Positions 8,544 to 14,790 of a stretch of 18,459 nt of DNA are shown piece by piece. A model generated the notes under the pieces. The model saw only the letters and a program-made list of their open reading frames with translations, had not been told where the DNA came from and ran no database searches. Within the stretch, counting starts at the first letter, position 1. Each line of letters starts with the position of its first letter. This DNA comes from Gammaproteobacteria bacterium (lineage in GTDB: Bacteria; Pseudomonadota; Gammaproteobacteria; CAJXQU01): the NCBI GenBank assembly GCA_026984275.1, contig JALSSM010000114.1, positions 1 to 18,459 of the forward strand, read 5' to 3'. The position numbers and the translations under genes are program-made.

Positions 8544-9953
8544 TTAGCGTCCACCTTTACTCCAAAGAACCACTTGAATTGTCTGTAACAAAATAGTGAT
8601 GTCCAGGAACATGCTATAATTTTTCAGGTAGTACAGATCGTATTGCAGTTTTTCACGTGCATCTTCTTCTGAGGCACCATAGGGATAACAGATTTGTGCC
8701 CATCCGGTAATCCCTGGTTTTACATGATGACGCATCTCATAATATTCAATTGTTTTTGCTAACTCAGAAACAAACTGTGGACGTTCAGGTCTTGGCCCTA
8801 CAAAACTCATATCCCCTCGGAGGACGTTATACAGCTGAGGAAGCTCGTCAAGTCGTGTTTTGCGAATAAAAGACCCAACTTTTGTTATACGATTATCATT
8901 AGATTGCGCCCATTGAGCGACGCCATCCTTTTCAGCATCGACTGTCATACTTCTGAACTTAAAAATCTCAAACTCTTCACCATTGAGCCCTACGCGTATT
9001 TGTCGATAGATAATGGGCCCCTTAAAACCAGACTCCACATAAATTGCCAGGGCAGTAAGGGCCATTAATGGAGAGAATATAATTGAGAGTGATGCACTGA
9101 CAACAACATCAAACACCCGTTTCCCAGAGGATTTTAGTACCGCTTGTGTAAAACCATCAGAAAATATGAAGTTACTGGGGTGTAATGAGTCCAGCTTCAT
9201 TTTACCTAACTGGCGCTCATAGAAAGTCGAAACATCGATTACCTGAATACCCTGCATTTTACATGTCAAAATATCATCAACAGGAATATTATTTCTTCGA
9301 TCATCGACGGCAACAACGATCTCATCGATATTATTGGACTTAACGTAGTCAACCAGTGACTTCTTCTTTATTGGAATAATCTTTTCACTGGAAACAACCT
9401 GTTCATCATTACCAATCGCTGCAAATCCTACAAGATTAATTCCTCGGTGATCCGTACGTCGCTTCAGACGGCCAATCAGTTGGGCATTATGTCCGATTCC
9501 AAGAACTAACAAGTTTCTTTGCCAGGCAGTGTCTGTTCTATGAAAGCAAAGGAAACGACTTGAAATGATTCCAATAAAGGCACAAAAAAATGCCATTCCA
9601 AAAGCCCCTCTGCCCAAAATCAATGTAGGAGCCATATAAAACACTAAAGACATGAGCAACAGGCCAATAAAAAAACTACCGACAATCCTTACAAAGGTTG
9701 TTTTTGGGCCTTCACGGTAATCACGCTGATAAAGCCCCATGGTTGTCATCACACCAAACATAACCAGTGTGAATACTATAGCTCTGGGAAAAATTGACTG
9801 TAACGAACCCTCAATACTATAAACCTGAAACGAATGCCAGTCGTAAAATCGGAGTATTACCCCCAGATAAACAGAAACAAAAAAAATGACGATTTCCACC
9901 ATCATTAGCATCATTATAGTTTTTGGGATGTAGTGTCTGAAAATTCTGTACAT
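8544..9953 (-). CDS. Priming sugar transferase (undecaprenyl-phosphate glycosylphosphotransferase), XrtA-locus EpsB type
   Basis: A 469-residue inner-membrane enzyme that starts polysaccharide synthesis by moving a sugar-1-phosphate from a UDP-sugar to undecaprenyl phosphate. The N-terminal part has hydrophobic segments at about 13-35, 56-75, 90-110 and 115-133. A Rossmann-like CoA-binding-type domain follows (about 147-240, with LVLGIGHNAQLIGRL). A further membrane element at about 282-305 leads into the bacterial sugar transferase domain (277-469). Family motifs are all present: KFRSM (332-336), RLDELPQ (367-373), FVGPRPE (384-390) and the KPGITGWAQ segment (412-420). The full length agrees with the PEP-CTERM-associated subgroup. 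It starts at ATG 9953-9951 and is the first gene of the polysaccharide operon, preceded by a 414-base regulatory region. The transferred sugar cannot be inferred with certainty. Confidence 0.94.
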   Translation of the reverse strand: MYRIFRHYIPKTIMMLMMVEIVIFFVSVYLGVILRFYDWHSFQVYSIEGSLQSIFPRAIVFTLVMFGVMTTMGLYQRDYREGPKTTFVRIVGSFFIGLLLMSLVFYMAPTLILGRGAFGMAFFCAFIGIISSRFLCFHRTDTAWQRNLLVLGIGHNAQLIGRLKRRTDHRGINLVGFAAIGNDEQVVSSEKIIPIKKKSLVDYVKSNNIDEIVVAVDDRRNNIPVDDILTCKMQGIQVIDVSTFYERQLGKMKLDSLHPSNFIFSDGFTQAVLKSSGKRVFDVVVSASLSIIFSPLMALTALAIYVESGFKGPIIYRQIRVGLNGEEFEIFKFRSMTVDAEKDGVAQWAQSNDNRITKVGSFIRKTRLDELPQLYNVLRGDMSFVGPRPERPQFVSELAKTIEYYEMRHHVKPGITGWAQICYPYGASEEDAREKLQYDLYYLKNYSMFLDITILLQTIQVVLWSKGGR

Positions 9954-10158
9954 ACTCTATTTTGCTTCCAGCCTTTGGGTGATTCCTAATTGTGTTTCTT
10001 CTTCAAAATAGTATCGGCAAACCAGTCTGTTCCTTTAAGGAATAGAACCTGCGGTTTCCATGTTTGACACAAATCAGCACCCGTACTACATCTGTATCAA
10101 ATGAAATCCTATAGTGCAGATCAATCACACAAAAAACAAGCTAACAACTTCTTTAATA

Positions 10159-10185
10159 ACAACATGTTACATTTAACAATGTTGT
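10159..10185. repeat. Inverted repeat ACAACAT-N13-ATGTTGT with nested AACA(A)TGTT palindromes
   Basis: Seven-base perfect arms at 10159-10165 and 10179-10185. Nested within are AACATGTT (10161-10168) and AACAATGTT (10175-10183), two near-identical small palindromes 14 bases apart. The pattern looks like tandem operator half-sites for a dimeric regulator rather than a terminator, because no T-tract follows on either strand. Confidence 0.4.
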
Positions 10186-10210
10186 GACAATTAGATCTTG
10201 GGAATGGTCT

Positions 10211-10226
10211 TTTTCTTATAAGAAAA
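10211..10226. repeat. 16-base perfect palindrome TTTTCTTATAAGAAAA
   Basis: Perfect dyad centred between 10218 and 10219. It overlaps the candidate -10 element of the polysaccharide operon. It could be an operator whose occupation would block the promoter, or simply an AT-rich coincidence. Confidence 0.5.
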
Positions 10227-10244
10227 GTTCACACTTAACAACAA
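10215..10244 (-). promoter_or_regulatory. Candidate sigma-70 promoter of the polysaccharide operon
   Basis: On the minus strand TTGTTG (10244-10239) is followed by 18 bases and TATAAG (10220-10215, five of six -10 positions). The -35 is poor, which would suit an activated promoter. The 18-base TGTCG palindrome ends only 4 bases upstream of the -35. The -10 lies inside a 16-base palindrome. The resulting leader would be about 250 bases. Confidence 0.3.
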
Positions 10245-10248
10245 TGTG

Positions 10249-10266
10249 TGTCGTCATATGACGACA
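10249..10266. promoter_or_regulatory. 18-base perfect palindrome of GlrR type (TGTC-N10-GACA) upstream of the polysaccharide operon
   Basis: TGTCGTCATATGACGACA is a perfect 18-base palindrome and matches TGTC-N10-GACA, the recognition pattern described for the enterobacterial sigma-54 activator GlrR. A GlrR-like regulator is encoded 3 kb away. The outer five bases on each side (TGTCG/CGACA) are identical to those of the dyad upstream of glmS at 16814-16831. It lies 296 bases before the sugar-transferase start. No good -24/-12 pair is visible downstream; weak candidates are at 10131-10115 and 10084-10068. Confidence 0.6.
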
Positions 10267-10367
10267 AGTCAACTATCGACTAAAATTTCGAGATGATTTT
10301 CTGGCGAAATCTATTCTATTGGACTAAACGAACTACTTTACCAGGGAAAAGTACATTATCCAGATAA

Positions 10368-12920
10368 CTACCTCATAAACCGATCAATAGTTTGTAATAA
10401 AGTTACTTTTTTAATGGGTTTTGATAAATGTGAATTACAGCCCGCCTGTATACTTTTATCCATATCCTCTTTTACAGCATGGGCCGTTAAAGCTATGATC
10501 GGCGTAGGTTCCCGACCGTTTTCTTTTTCCCAACGCCTGATTTCACGTGTTGCTGTATGACCATCCATAACAGGCATTTGGACATCCATTAGAATGAGGC
10601 TATATTCTCCTTGCCTGAATTTCTCAAGCGCGATCTGGCCATTTTCTGCTTCCTCAATTTCAAAAGTTGTCTTCTTCAAATAGGCATTGATCAACAAACG
10701 ATTATCTTCATTATCTTCCACTAACAGTATCGGTGCACAACCAATAAATGACTTCTGCTCAATCGTATTAAGATGTTGATTGTCACCGGAAAGAGACATC
10801 GTTTTTGTCCCCGAAATTGCTCGGAACAATTCATCAGACTTGACCGGCTTCACCAGATAACCACCAATATTACTTTTTTTCGCTTTCTCCAGATCACTAT
10901 TCAGATTTGAGGATGACAACATCAGAACTGTTGTTACATCTCCACCTAATTTTTTAATGGTATTAACCACATCAAAACCATCCAGATCCGGCATATGACA
11001 ATCAGAAAGAATGACATCAAACGGACGACCATTTTCGAGCGCTTCCTTATAAGCCTTAATGCCTGATTTGCCATCTTTTGCTTCTGTAACAACAATACCT
11101 TTTGGTGCGAGTGTTTCTTTCAGGATCAACCTGTTTGTGGCATTGTCATCAATCACCAGAATATGCTGACCTTCAAGATCAGGGATAGCGGCAGGCAACC
11201 AGCCTTCAATACTTTCACCCTCTTTGACTTTTATGGTGAAATGAAAGCTGCTTCCATGCCCTTCCCTGCTTTCTACCCACATTTGGCCACCCATAATTTC
11301 TGTCAGTCTTTTCGAAATTGTCAGACCTAATCCCGTGCCTCCATACTTTCTTGTTGTCGATGAATCGACCTGATTAAAACTGCCAAAAATAGAATCCAGT
11401 TTAGAGGCCGGAATACCAATTCCAGTATCTATGACTGAAAATTGTAAGAACATCGGATCATCTTGTTCTGGTGCTTTCCTTACCCGCAAAACTATTTCAC
11501 CTCTTTCGGTGAATTTGATTGCATTTCCGAGCAAGTTCAGGATTATCTGTCTCAGCCTTCCAGGATCTCCCTTCACCCACACTGGAACATCTGAAACAAT
11601 CTGACAAATCAACTCAATCCCTTTCTCATCCGTTTTCAGAGAATAAATATCTGTTGCTTCTTCAACCAGTCTTGGCAAATTGAAATCAATCTGCTCGATC
11701 ACAAGTTGCCCTGCCTCTATTTTCGATAAATCGAGAATATCATTCACCAAACTGAGTAGTGCTTCTCCTGATTTTCGAAAAATATCGACATAACGATTTT
11801 GTTCATTGCTTAATCTTGTTTCAGACAGCAACTCCGCCATCCCTATAATGGCATTGAGCGGGGTTCGTATCTCGTGGCTCATACTGGCAAGAAATTCTGA
11901 TTTAACTCTTGAAGCTTCTAAAGCCTGATCTCGAGCTGTTGCCAATTCACGAGTCTGCCGTTCAACCTGCCGCTCGATCTCTTTATTTCTTTCACGCAAC
12001 TCACGGGCCTGAATATCTTTCGCTCTGGCAAGGGCTATCAGGAGCAAAGTCACGCCTGATCCAAGAAATAACGCTGTCAGAATTAACCTTTGATCAAGAT
12101 CAGCCCAGTAAACAGGTCGTTGTATCGTTAATTTTGTAGAATAGTATGGAAATTGAACAACAGCTTCTTCGCTTAAATTTGTAATCCTCCAACCTTTAGA
12201 AGAGCCTTCATCGTTGACAATTTTCCTGAACAGCAATTGACGACCTGCAATCCCTTCAGACTCACTATGTAATCTTACAGAGAGCGCATCAGATAAAGAG
12301 TCTCCCAATAGTTTGGCAGGATTGATCTCAACAAAAACCAAGCCAATAATCGGCTGATTTCCCATTTGTTTTACAGATTTAATTAACAAATAAGAAGACT
12401 GGTTTTCTCCAGGCTTTAACATAGGAGTCGGTACAACATCACCGGTATCAATCGCAGAAAAGACTGCGTTTCTCATTTGCTCAGATATTTCTGAACCATC
12501 ACCTAATGGGCATCCTTTTTCAGAGCCTCGTTCAGAATAAAAGACACAGGAGAGTGAGCTCGAAATATCACCTGACTGGAGGTTATCAGGCTGGATCTGA
12601 AGATAAGTAATCGAAGAAATAAATGGGTGACGATCAAAAAAAGGTTGTGAAAAAGATTCGAATGAACTCGCAGAAACCTCAGGAAGTGTTTCAAGCAAAT
12701 TTGAAACTGTTAGAGTTGCATCATCAGCAGCAGAGACACCTCGGTTAACAAGAGAACTGATAGAGACCGACTCAAAAGCAAATTCCTTTTTTTCATTATC
12801 AATTGAATTAAACCAGGCCAGTAAAAAAAGTATGAAAGTAAAAGAAAGGCCCAGAATCGTTGTAACAGAATAAATAAAACGTCTGGATGGCAGGCGATTT
12901 TGTTTCAAAGAGGAACCCAA
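10368..12920 (-). CDS. Hybrid sensor histidine kinase with two receiver domains
   Basis: An 850-residue inner-membrane kinase. Membrane helix 1 is at about 17-38, a periplasmic sensor of about 235 residues follows with two cysteines (C125, C137), and helix 2 is at about 279-298. A charged coiled coil (300-340) leads to HisKA with SMSHEIRTPLN (phospho-acceptor H349), then an ATPase domain with N466, DTGIGIP (498-504) and GGTGLGL (527-533). REC1 has phospho-acceptor D640 and K691; REC2 has E735/D736, D779 and K834. All key residues are intact. There is no HPt in the protein, so phosphate should pass from H349 to a receiver and on to the free HPt encoded 26 bases upstream. The start is the TTG at 12920, the most upstream start after an in-frame stop; no clear ribosome site is seen, and TTG at 12908 is an alternative. 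The signal sensed is unknown. Confidence 0.92.
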   Translation of the reverse strand: MGSSLKQNRLPSRRFIYSVTTILGLSFTFILFLLAWFNSIDNEKKEFAFESVSISSLVNRGVSAADDATLTVSNLLETLPEVSASSFESFSQPFFDRHPFISSITYLQIQPDNLQSGDISSSLSCVFYSERGSEKGCPLGDGSEISEQMRNAVFSAIDTGDVVPTPMLKPGENQSSYLLIKSVKQMGNQPIIGLVFVEINPAKLLGDSLSDALSVRLHSESEGIAGRQLLFRKIVNDEGSSKGWRITNLSEEAVVQFPYYSTKLTIQRPVYWADLDQRLILTALFLGSGVTLLLIALARAKDIQARELRERNKEIERQVERQTRELATARDQALEASRVKSEFLASMSHEIRTPLNAIIGMAELLSETRLSNEQNRYVDIFRKSGEALLSLVNDILDLSKIEAGQLVIEQIDFNLPRLVEEATDIYSLKTDEKGIELICQIVSDVPVWVKGDPGRLRQIILNLLGNAIKFTERGEIVLRVRKAPEQDDPMFLQFSVIDTGIGIPASKLDSIFGSFNQVDSSTTRKYGGTGLGLTISKRLTEIMGGQMWVESREGHGSSFHFTIKVKEGESIEGWLPAAIPDLEGQHILVIDDNATNRLILKETLAPKGIVVTEAKDGKSGIKAYKEALENGRPFDVILSDCHMPDLDGFDVVNTIKKLGGDVTTVLMLSSSNLNSDLEKAKKSNIGGYLVKPVKSDELFRAISGTKTMSLSGDNQHLNTIEQKSFIGCAPILLVEDNEDNRLLINAYLKKTTFEIEEAENGQIALEKFRQGEYSLILMDVQMPVMDGHTATREIRRWEKENGREPTPIIALTAHAVKEDMDKSIQAGCNSHLSKPIKKVTLLQTIDRFMR
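10781..10798. promoter_or_regulatory. Third TGTC-N10-GACA match, inside the hybrid kinase gene
   Basis: TGTCACCGGAAAGAGACA fits the GlrR half-site pattern but is not a palindrome beyond the four-base ends. It lies in the codons for the linker between the two receiver domains. It may be fortuitous, or a remote enhancer about 830 bases before the sugar-transferase gene. Confidence 0.2.
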
Positions 12921-12946
12921 TTGTGCAAAATTTTAGAAATAACTAT

Positions 12947-13246
12947 CTAAGAATAGACTACTTCTACCCGGCTAATATAACTTTCCAACTCCTGAACTGC
13001 CTGAACTATTTTATCGGTATCGCTTGCTAATGCAGCATTTTCTATTCTTTCGCCCAGATCGGTGATGATATCAAAGCCATAACCGCCACCAGAACCTTTC
13101 ATACTGTGACCAATGGTTCGTATTTTAGCAAAATCACCCGTTTCAAGGCATTCTTGCATTACAATAATATCCTTATGGCGATTATTAATGTAACCCGGAA
13201 TAAGATCCTCCAGATCAGGATCACATTGTACGATTATTTTATCCAA
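12947..13246 (-). CDS. Free-standing HPt phosphotransfer protein
   Basis: A 99-residue protein, the usual size of a single histidine-phosphotransfer domain. The signature IGHSMKGSGGGYGF gives the phospho-acceptor H47, in the HSLKGSA-like context of the family. The remainder is helical with an acidic N-terminus. It should relay phosphate between the receivers of the hybrid kinase (encoded 26 bases downstream) and the GlrR-like regulator (encoded 38 bases upstream). The start is TTG at 13246-13244, chosen because a strong GAGGGGAG ribosome site lies six bases before it and the next in-frame methionine (M30) would delete a helix. A strong ribosome site with a weak start codon suggests tuned, stoichiometric expression. 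Confidence 0.88.
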   Translation of the reverse strand: MDKIIVQCDPDLEDLIPGYINNRHKDIIVMQECLETGDFAKIRTIGHSMKGSGGGYGFDIITDLGERIENAALASDTDKIVQAVQELESYISRVEVVYS

Positions 13247-13284
13247 AAAGTTCTCCCCTCGACTTTCCCAGATTATAACAAAAA

Positions 13285-14655
13285 CTAAGCACCAGCTTGA
13301 TCTCTGAAATCTGACGGATCAAGATTATGGGCATTAAGCAATTTATAAAACTCTGTTCGATTCCTGCCAGCTATTCGAGCTGAATTAGCGACCTGGCCTT
13401 TTGTTAACTGTAATACACTGATCAAATATTCTCTTTCAAATAAATGTTTTGCGTCTTTCAAAGTTCGAAGATCACTTTCCTCATCCCCTAATGCCTTTTG
13501 CGCCATACTTAAAGGGATTATATTAGTTTTGTTTAAGGTTGCACACAAATCAACCACATTGATCAATTGTCGTACATTGCCGGGCCAGGAAGATGCGATT
13601 AAATAATCCAGTGCTTCTGGAGAAAATGCTTTTTTTGGTTCACCTTTTCTCAGTGCAAACTTTTCCAGATAATACTCAAGTAATAATTCTATATCTTCCG
13701 GACGTTCAGCAAGATTCGGAATGGCTAAGGGTACAACATTTAATCGATAGTAGAGATCAGCCCTGAAATGACCTTCTTTGACAGCTTCGGCCAGATTGGT
13801 ATGTGTCGCAGAAATTATTCTGACATTGATTGGAACACTACGGACCGATCCCACAGGACGTACCTGAAAATCCTGTAAAACACGAAGTAATTTGACCTGA
13901 AGGTCAAGAGGCATATCCCCAATTTCATCCAGGAACAGAGTTCCGCCATCGGCAGCCTTAAATAAACCCTCATGTTGTGACAAGGCTCCGGTAAAGGCTC
14001 CCTTTTCATGCCCAAATAGTTCCGACTCAAGCAGCTGTTCAGGAATAGCACCACAGTTTACACCGATAAAAGGCTGATCTTTCCTGGGGCTTGCGTCATG
14101 TATTGCTTTGGCCAGAATTTCCTTTCCGGTACCGGTTTCGCCACTAATAAATACAGTGATATCGCCATCAGCAACAGCCTTACCCTGTTCAATAAGTTCT
14201 GCCATCTTTGAGCTACGATAAATAATCCCCTCACCAAAAGGCTGGGATTTATTAGTCTTGCCATTGCCAGCAAGGTGCAGATGTTTACGAATTTGTGAAA
14301 TCAGCTCTTTTTTATCAACCGGCTTTGTCAAAAAAGCAGATGACCCAAGATGGGTTGCTTTAACCGCATCGGGTATTTTTGCCTGACCACTTAACATAAT
14401 GACAGGTAATAGCGGATTTTGGCGGTGAATTTCCGAAAGCAGTGCCATGCCATCCATTTCATCCATGATCAGATCAGTAACGACCAGATCAGGTCGAGCA
14501 ATACTAATTTGTGCAAGGGCATCTTTACCTGACTCTACTGTAACAACATCAAAGTTTTCAGCTTTGAGCCATTTTGAGAACAGTACGAGAACATCACTGT
14601 CATCATCTACGATTAGAATCCTGGAAGCTTGCCCATTCGTTTTAGTCTTCGTCAC
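13285..14655 (-). CDS. glrR: GlrR/QseF-like sigma-54-dependent response regulator
   Basis: NtrC-family activator of 456 residues: receiver, AAA+ and helix-turn-helix domains. Counting from the GTG start, the phospho-acceptor is D61 in VVTDLIMDEMDG and the conserved lysine is K111. Walker A GETGTGKE is at 172-179, the sigma-54 contact loop GAFTGA at 219-224 and Walker B GGTLFLDE at 237-244. The C-terminal AGRNRTEFYKLLNAHNLDPSDF segment is nearly the same as my recollection of enterobacterial GlrR, as are IPDAVKATH and FLTKPVDK in the receiver. Family knowledge: GlrR binds TGTC-N10-GACA and activates sigma-54 promoters linked to GlmS control. The start is uncertain: a TTG at 14691 gives 468 residues but has no ribosome site, whereas the GTG at 14655 has GGGA about 11 bases upstream and a normal N-terminal length. 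It follows glmS without a clear terminator. The cognate GlrK kinase is absent; an HPt and a hybrid kinase follow instead. Confidence 0.85.
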   Translation of the reverse strand: MTKTKTNGQASRILIVDDDSDVLVLFSKWLKAENFDVVTVESGKDALAQISIARPDLVVTDLIMDEMDGMALLSEIHRQNPLLPVIMLSGQAKIPDAVKATHLGSSAFLTKPVDKKELISQIRKHLHLAGNGKTNKSQPFGEGIIYRSSKMAELIEQGKAVADGDITVFISGETGTGKEILAKAIHDASPRKDQPFIGVNCGAIPEQLLESELFGHEKGAFTGALSQHEGLFKAADGGTLFLDEIGDMPLDLQVKLLRVLQDFQVRPVGSVRSVPINVRIISATHTNLAEAVKEGHFRADLYYRLNVVPLAIPNLAERPEDIELLLEYYLEKFALRKGEPKKAFSPEALDYLIASSWPGNVRQLINVVDLCATLNKTNIIPLSMAQKALGDEESDLRTLKDAKHLFEREYLISVLQLTKGQVANSARIAGRNRTEFYKLLNAHNLDPSDFRDQAGA

Positions 14656-14699
14656 TTCAGCTACATTCCCGCAAAAAATGCCTATTATCAATGAGTTCT

Positions 14700-14705
14700 A
14701 TTGTA
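14700..14705 (-). promoter_or_regulatory. Possible -10 element for the phosphorelay genes
   Basis: TACAAT on the minus strand (five of six consensus) lies about 45 bases before the GTG start of the regulator gene. The only -35-like words upstream (TTGTCT at spacing 15, TAGTTG at spacing 18) are poor. Co-transcription with glmS is an equally good explanation. Confidence 0.2.
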
Positions 14706-14790
14706 AACAACTTCGATATCAGACAACTATAAGCAACTGTGAAAAAGCTTAAACACAACGAAAAATTACGTTTCATTCTGGCTCGAGTAC

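Larger units (their letters stand above)
9954..10367. other. 414-base intergenic region, leader/control region of the polysaccharide operon
   Basis: No convincing reading frame is present. The stretch is AT-rich and dense in symmetry elements: an 18-base palindrome (10249-10266), a 16-base palindrome (10211-10226), an inverted repeat with ACAACAT arms (10159-10165 and 10179-10185), AACATGTT (10161-10168), AACAATGTT (10175-10183) and four TAACAA words (10142, 10157, 10174, 10236). A candidate sigma-70 promoter lies at 10244-10215. The proximal 200 bases before the sugar-transferase ATG hold TTCCTT-A-AAGGAA on the minus strand (near 10030-10042) but no ops/JUMPstart GGCGGTAG element. No clear terminator for the upstream kinase gene is visible. 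Confidence 0.7.

Noticed and set aside
10068..10131. Sigma-54 promoter downstream of the 18-base palindrome
   Set aside because: The two best candidates (GG-N10-GT at 10084-10068 and a TG-N10-GC word ending at 10115) each lack one half of the consensus, so I do not call a promoter.
9954..10367. ops/JUMPstart (RfaH) element before the polysaccharide operon
   Set aside because: No GGCGGTAG or close variant was found on the minus strand in the leader.
12503..12694. 63-codon minus-strand frame inside the kinase gene
   Set aside because: Out-of-frame overlap with the sensor domain of an intact 850-residue kinase; no ribosome site or family resemblance.
14447..14752. 101-codon open frame on the plus strand
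   Set aside because: Shadow of the regulator gene's receiver domain; Ser/Thr-rich composition typical of antisense frames.
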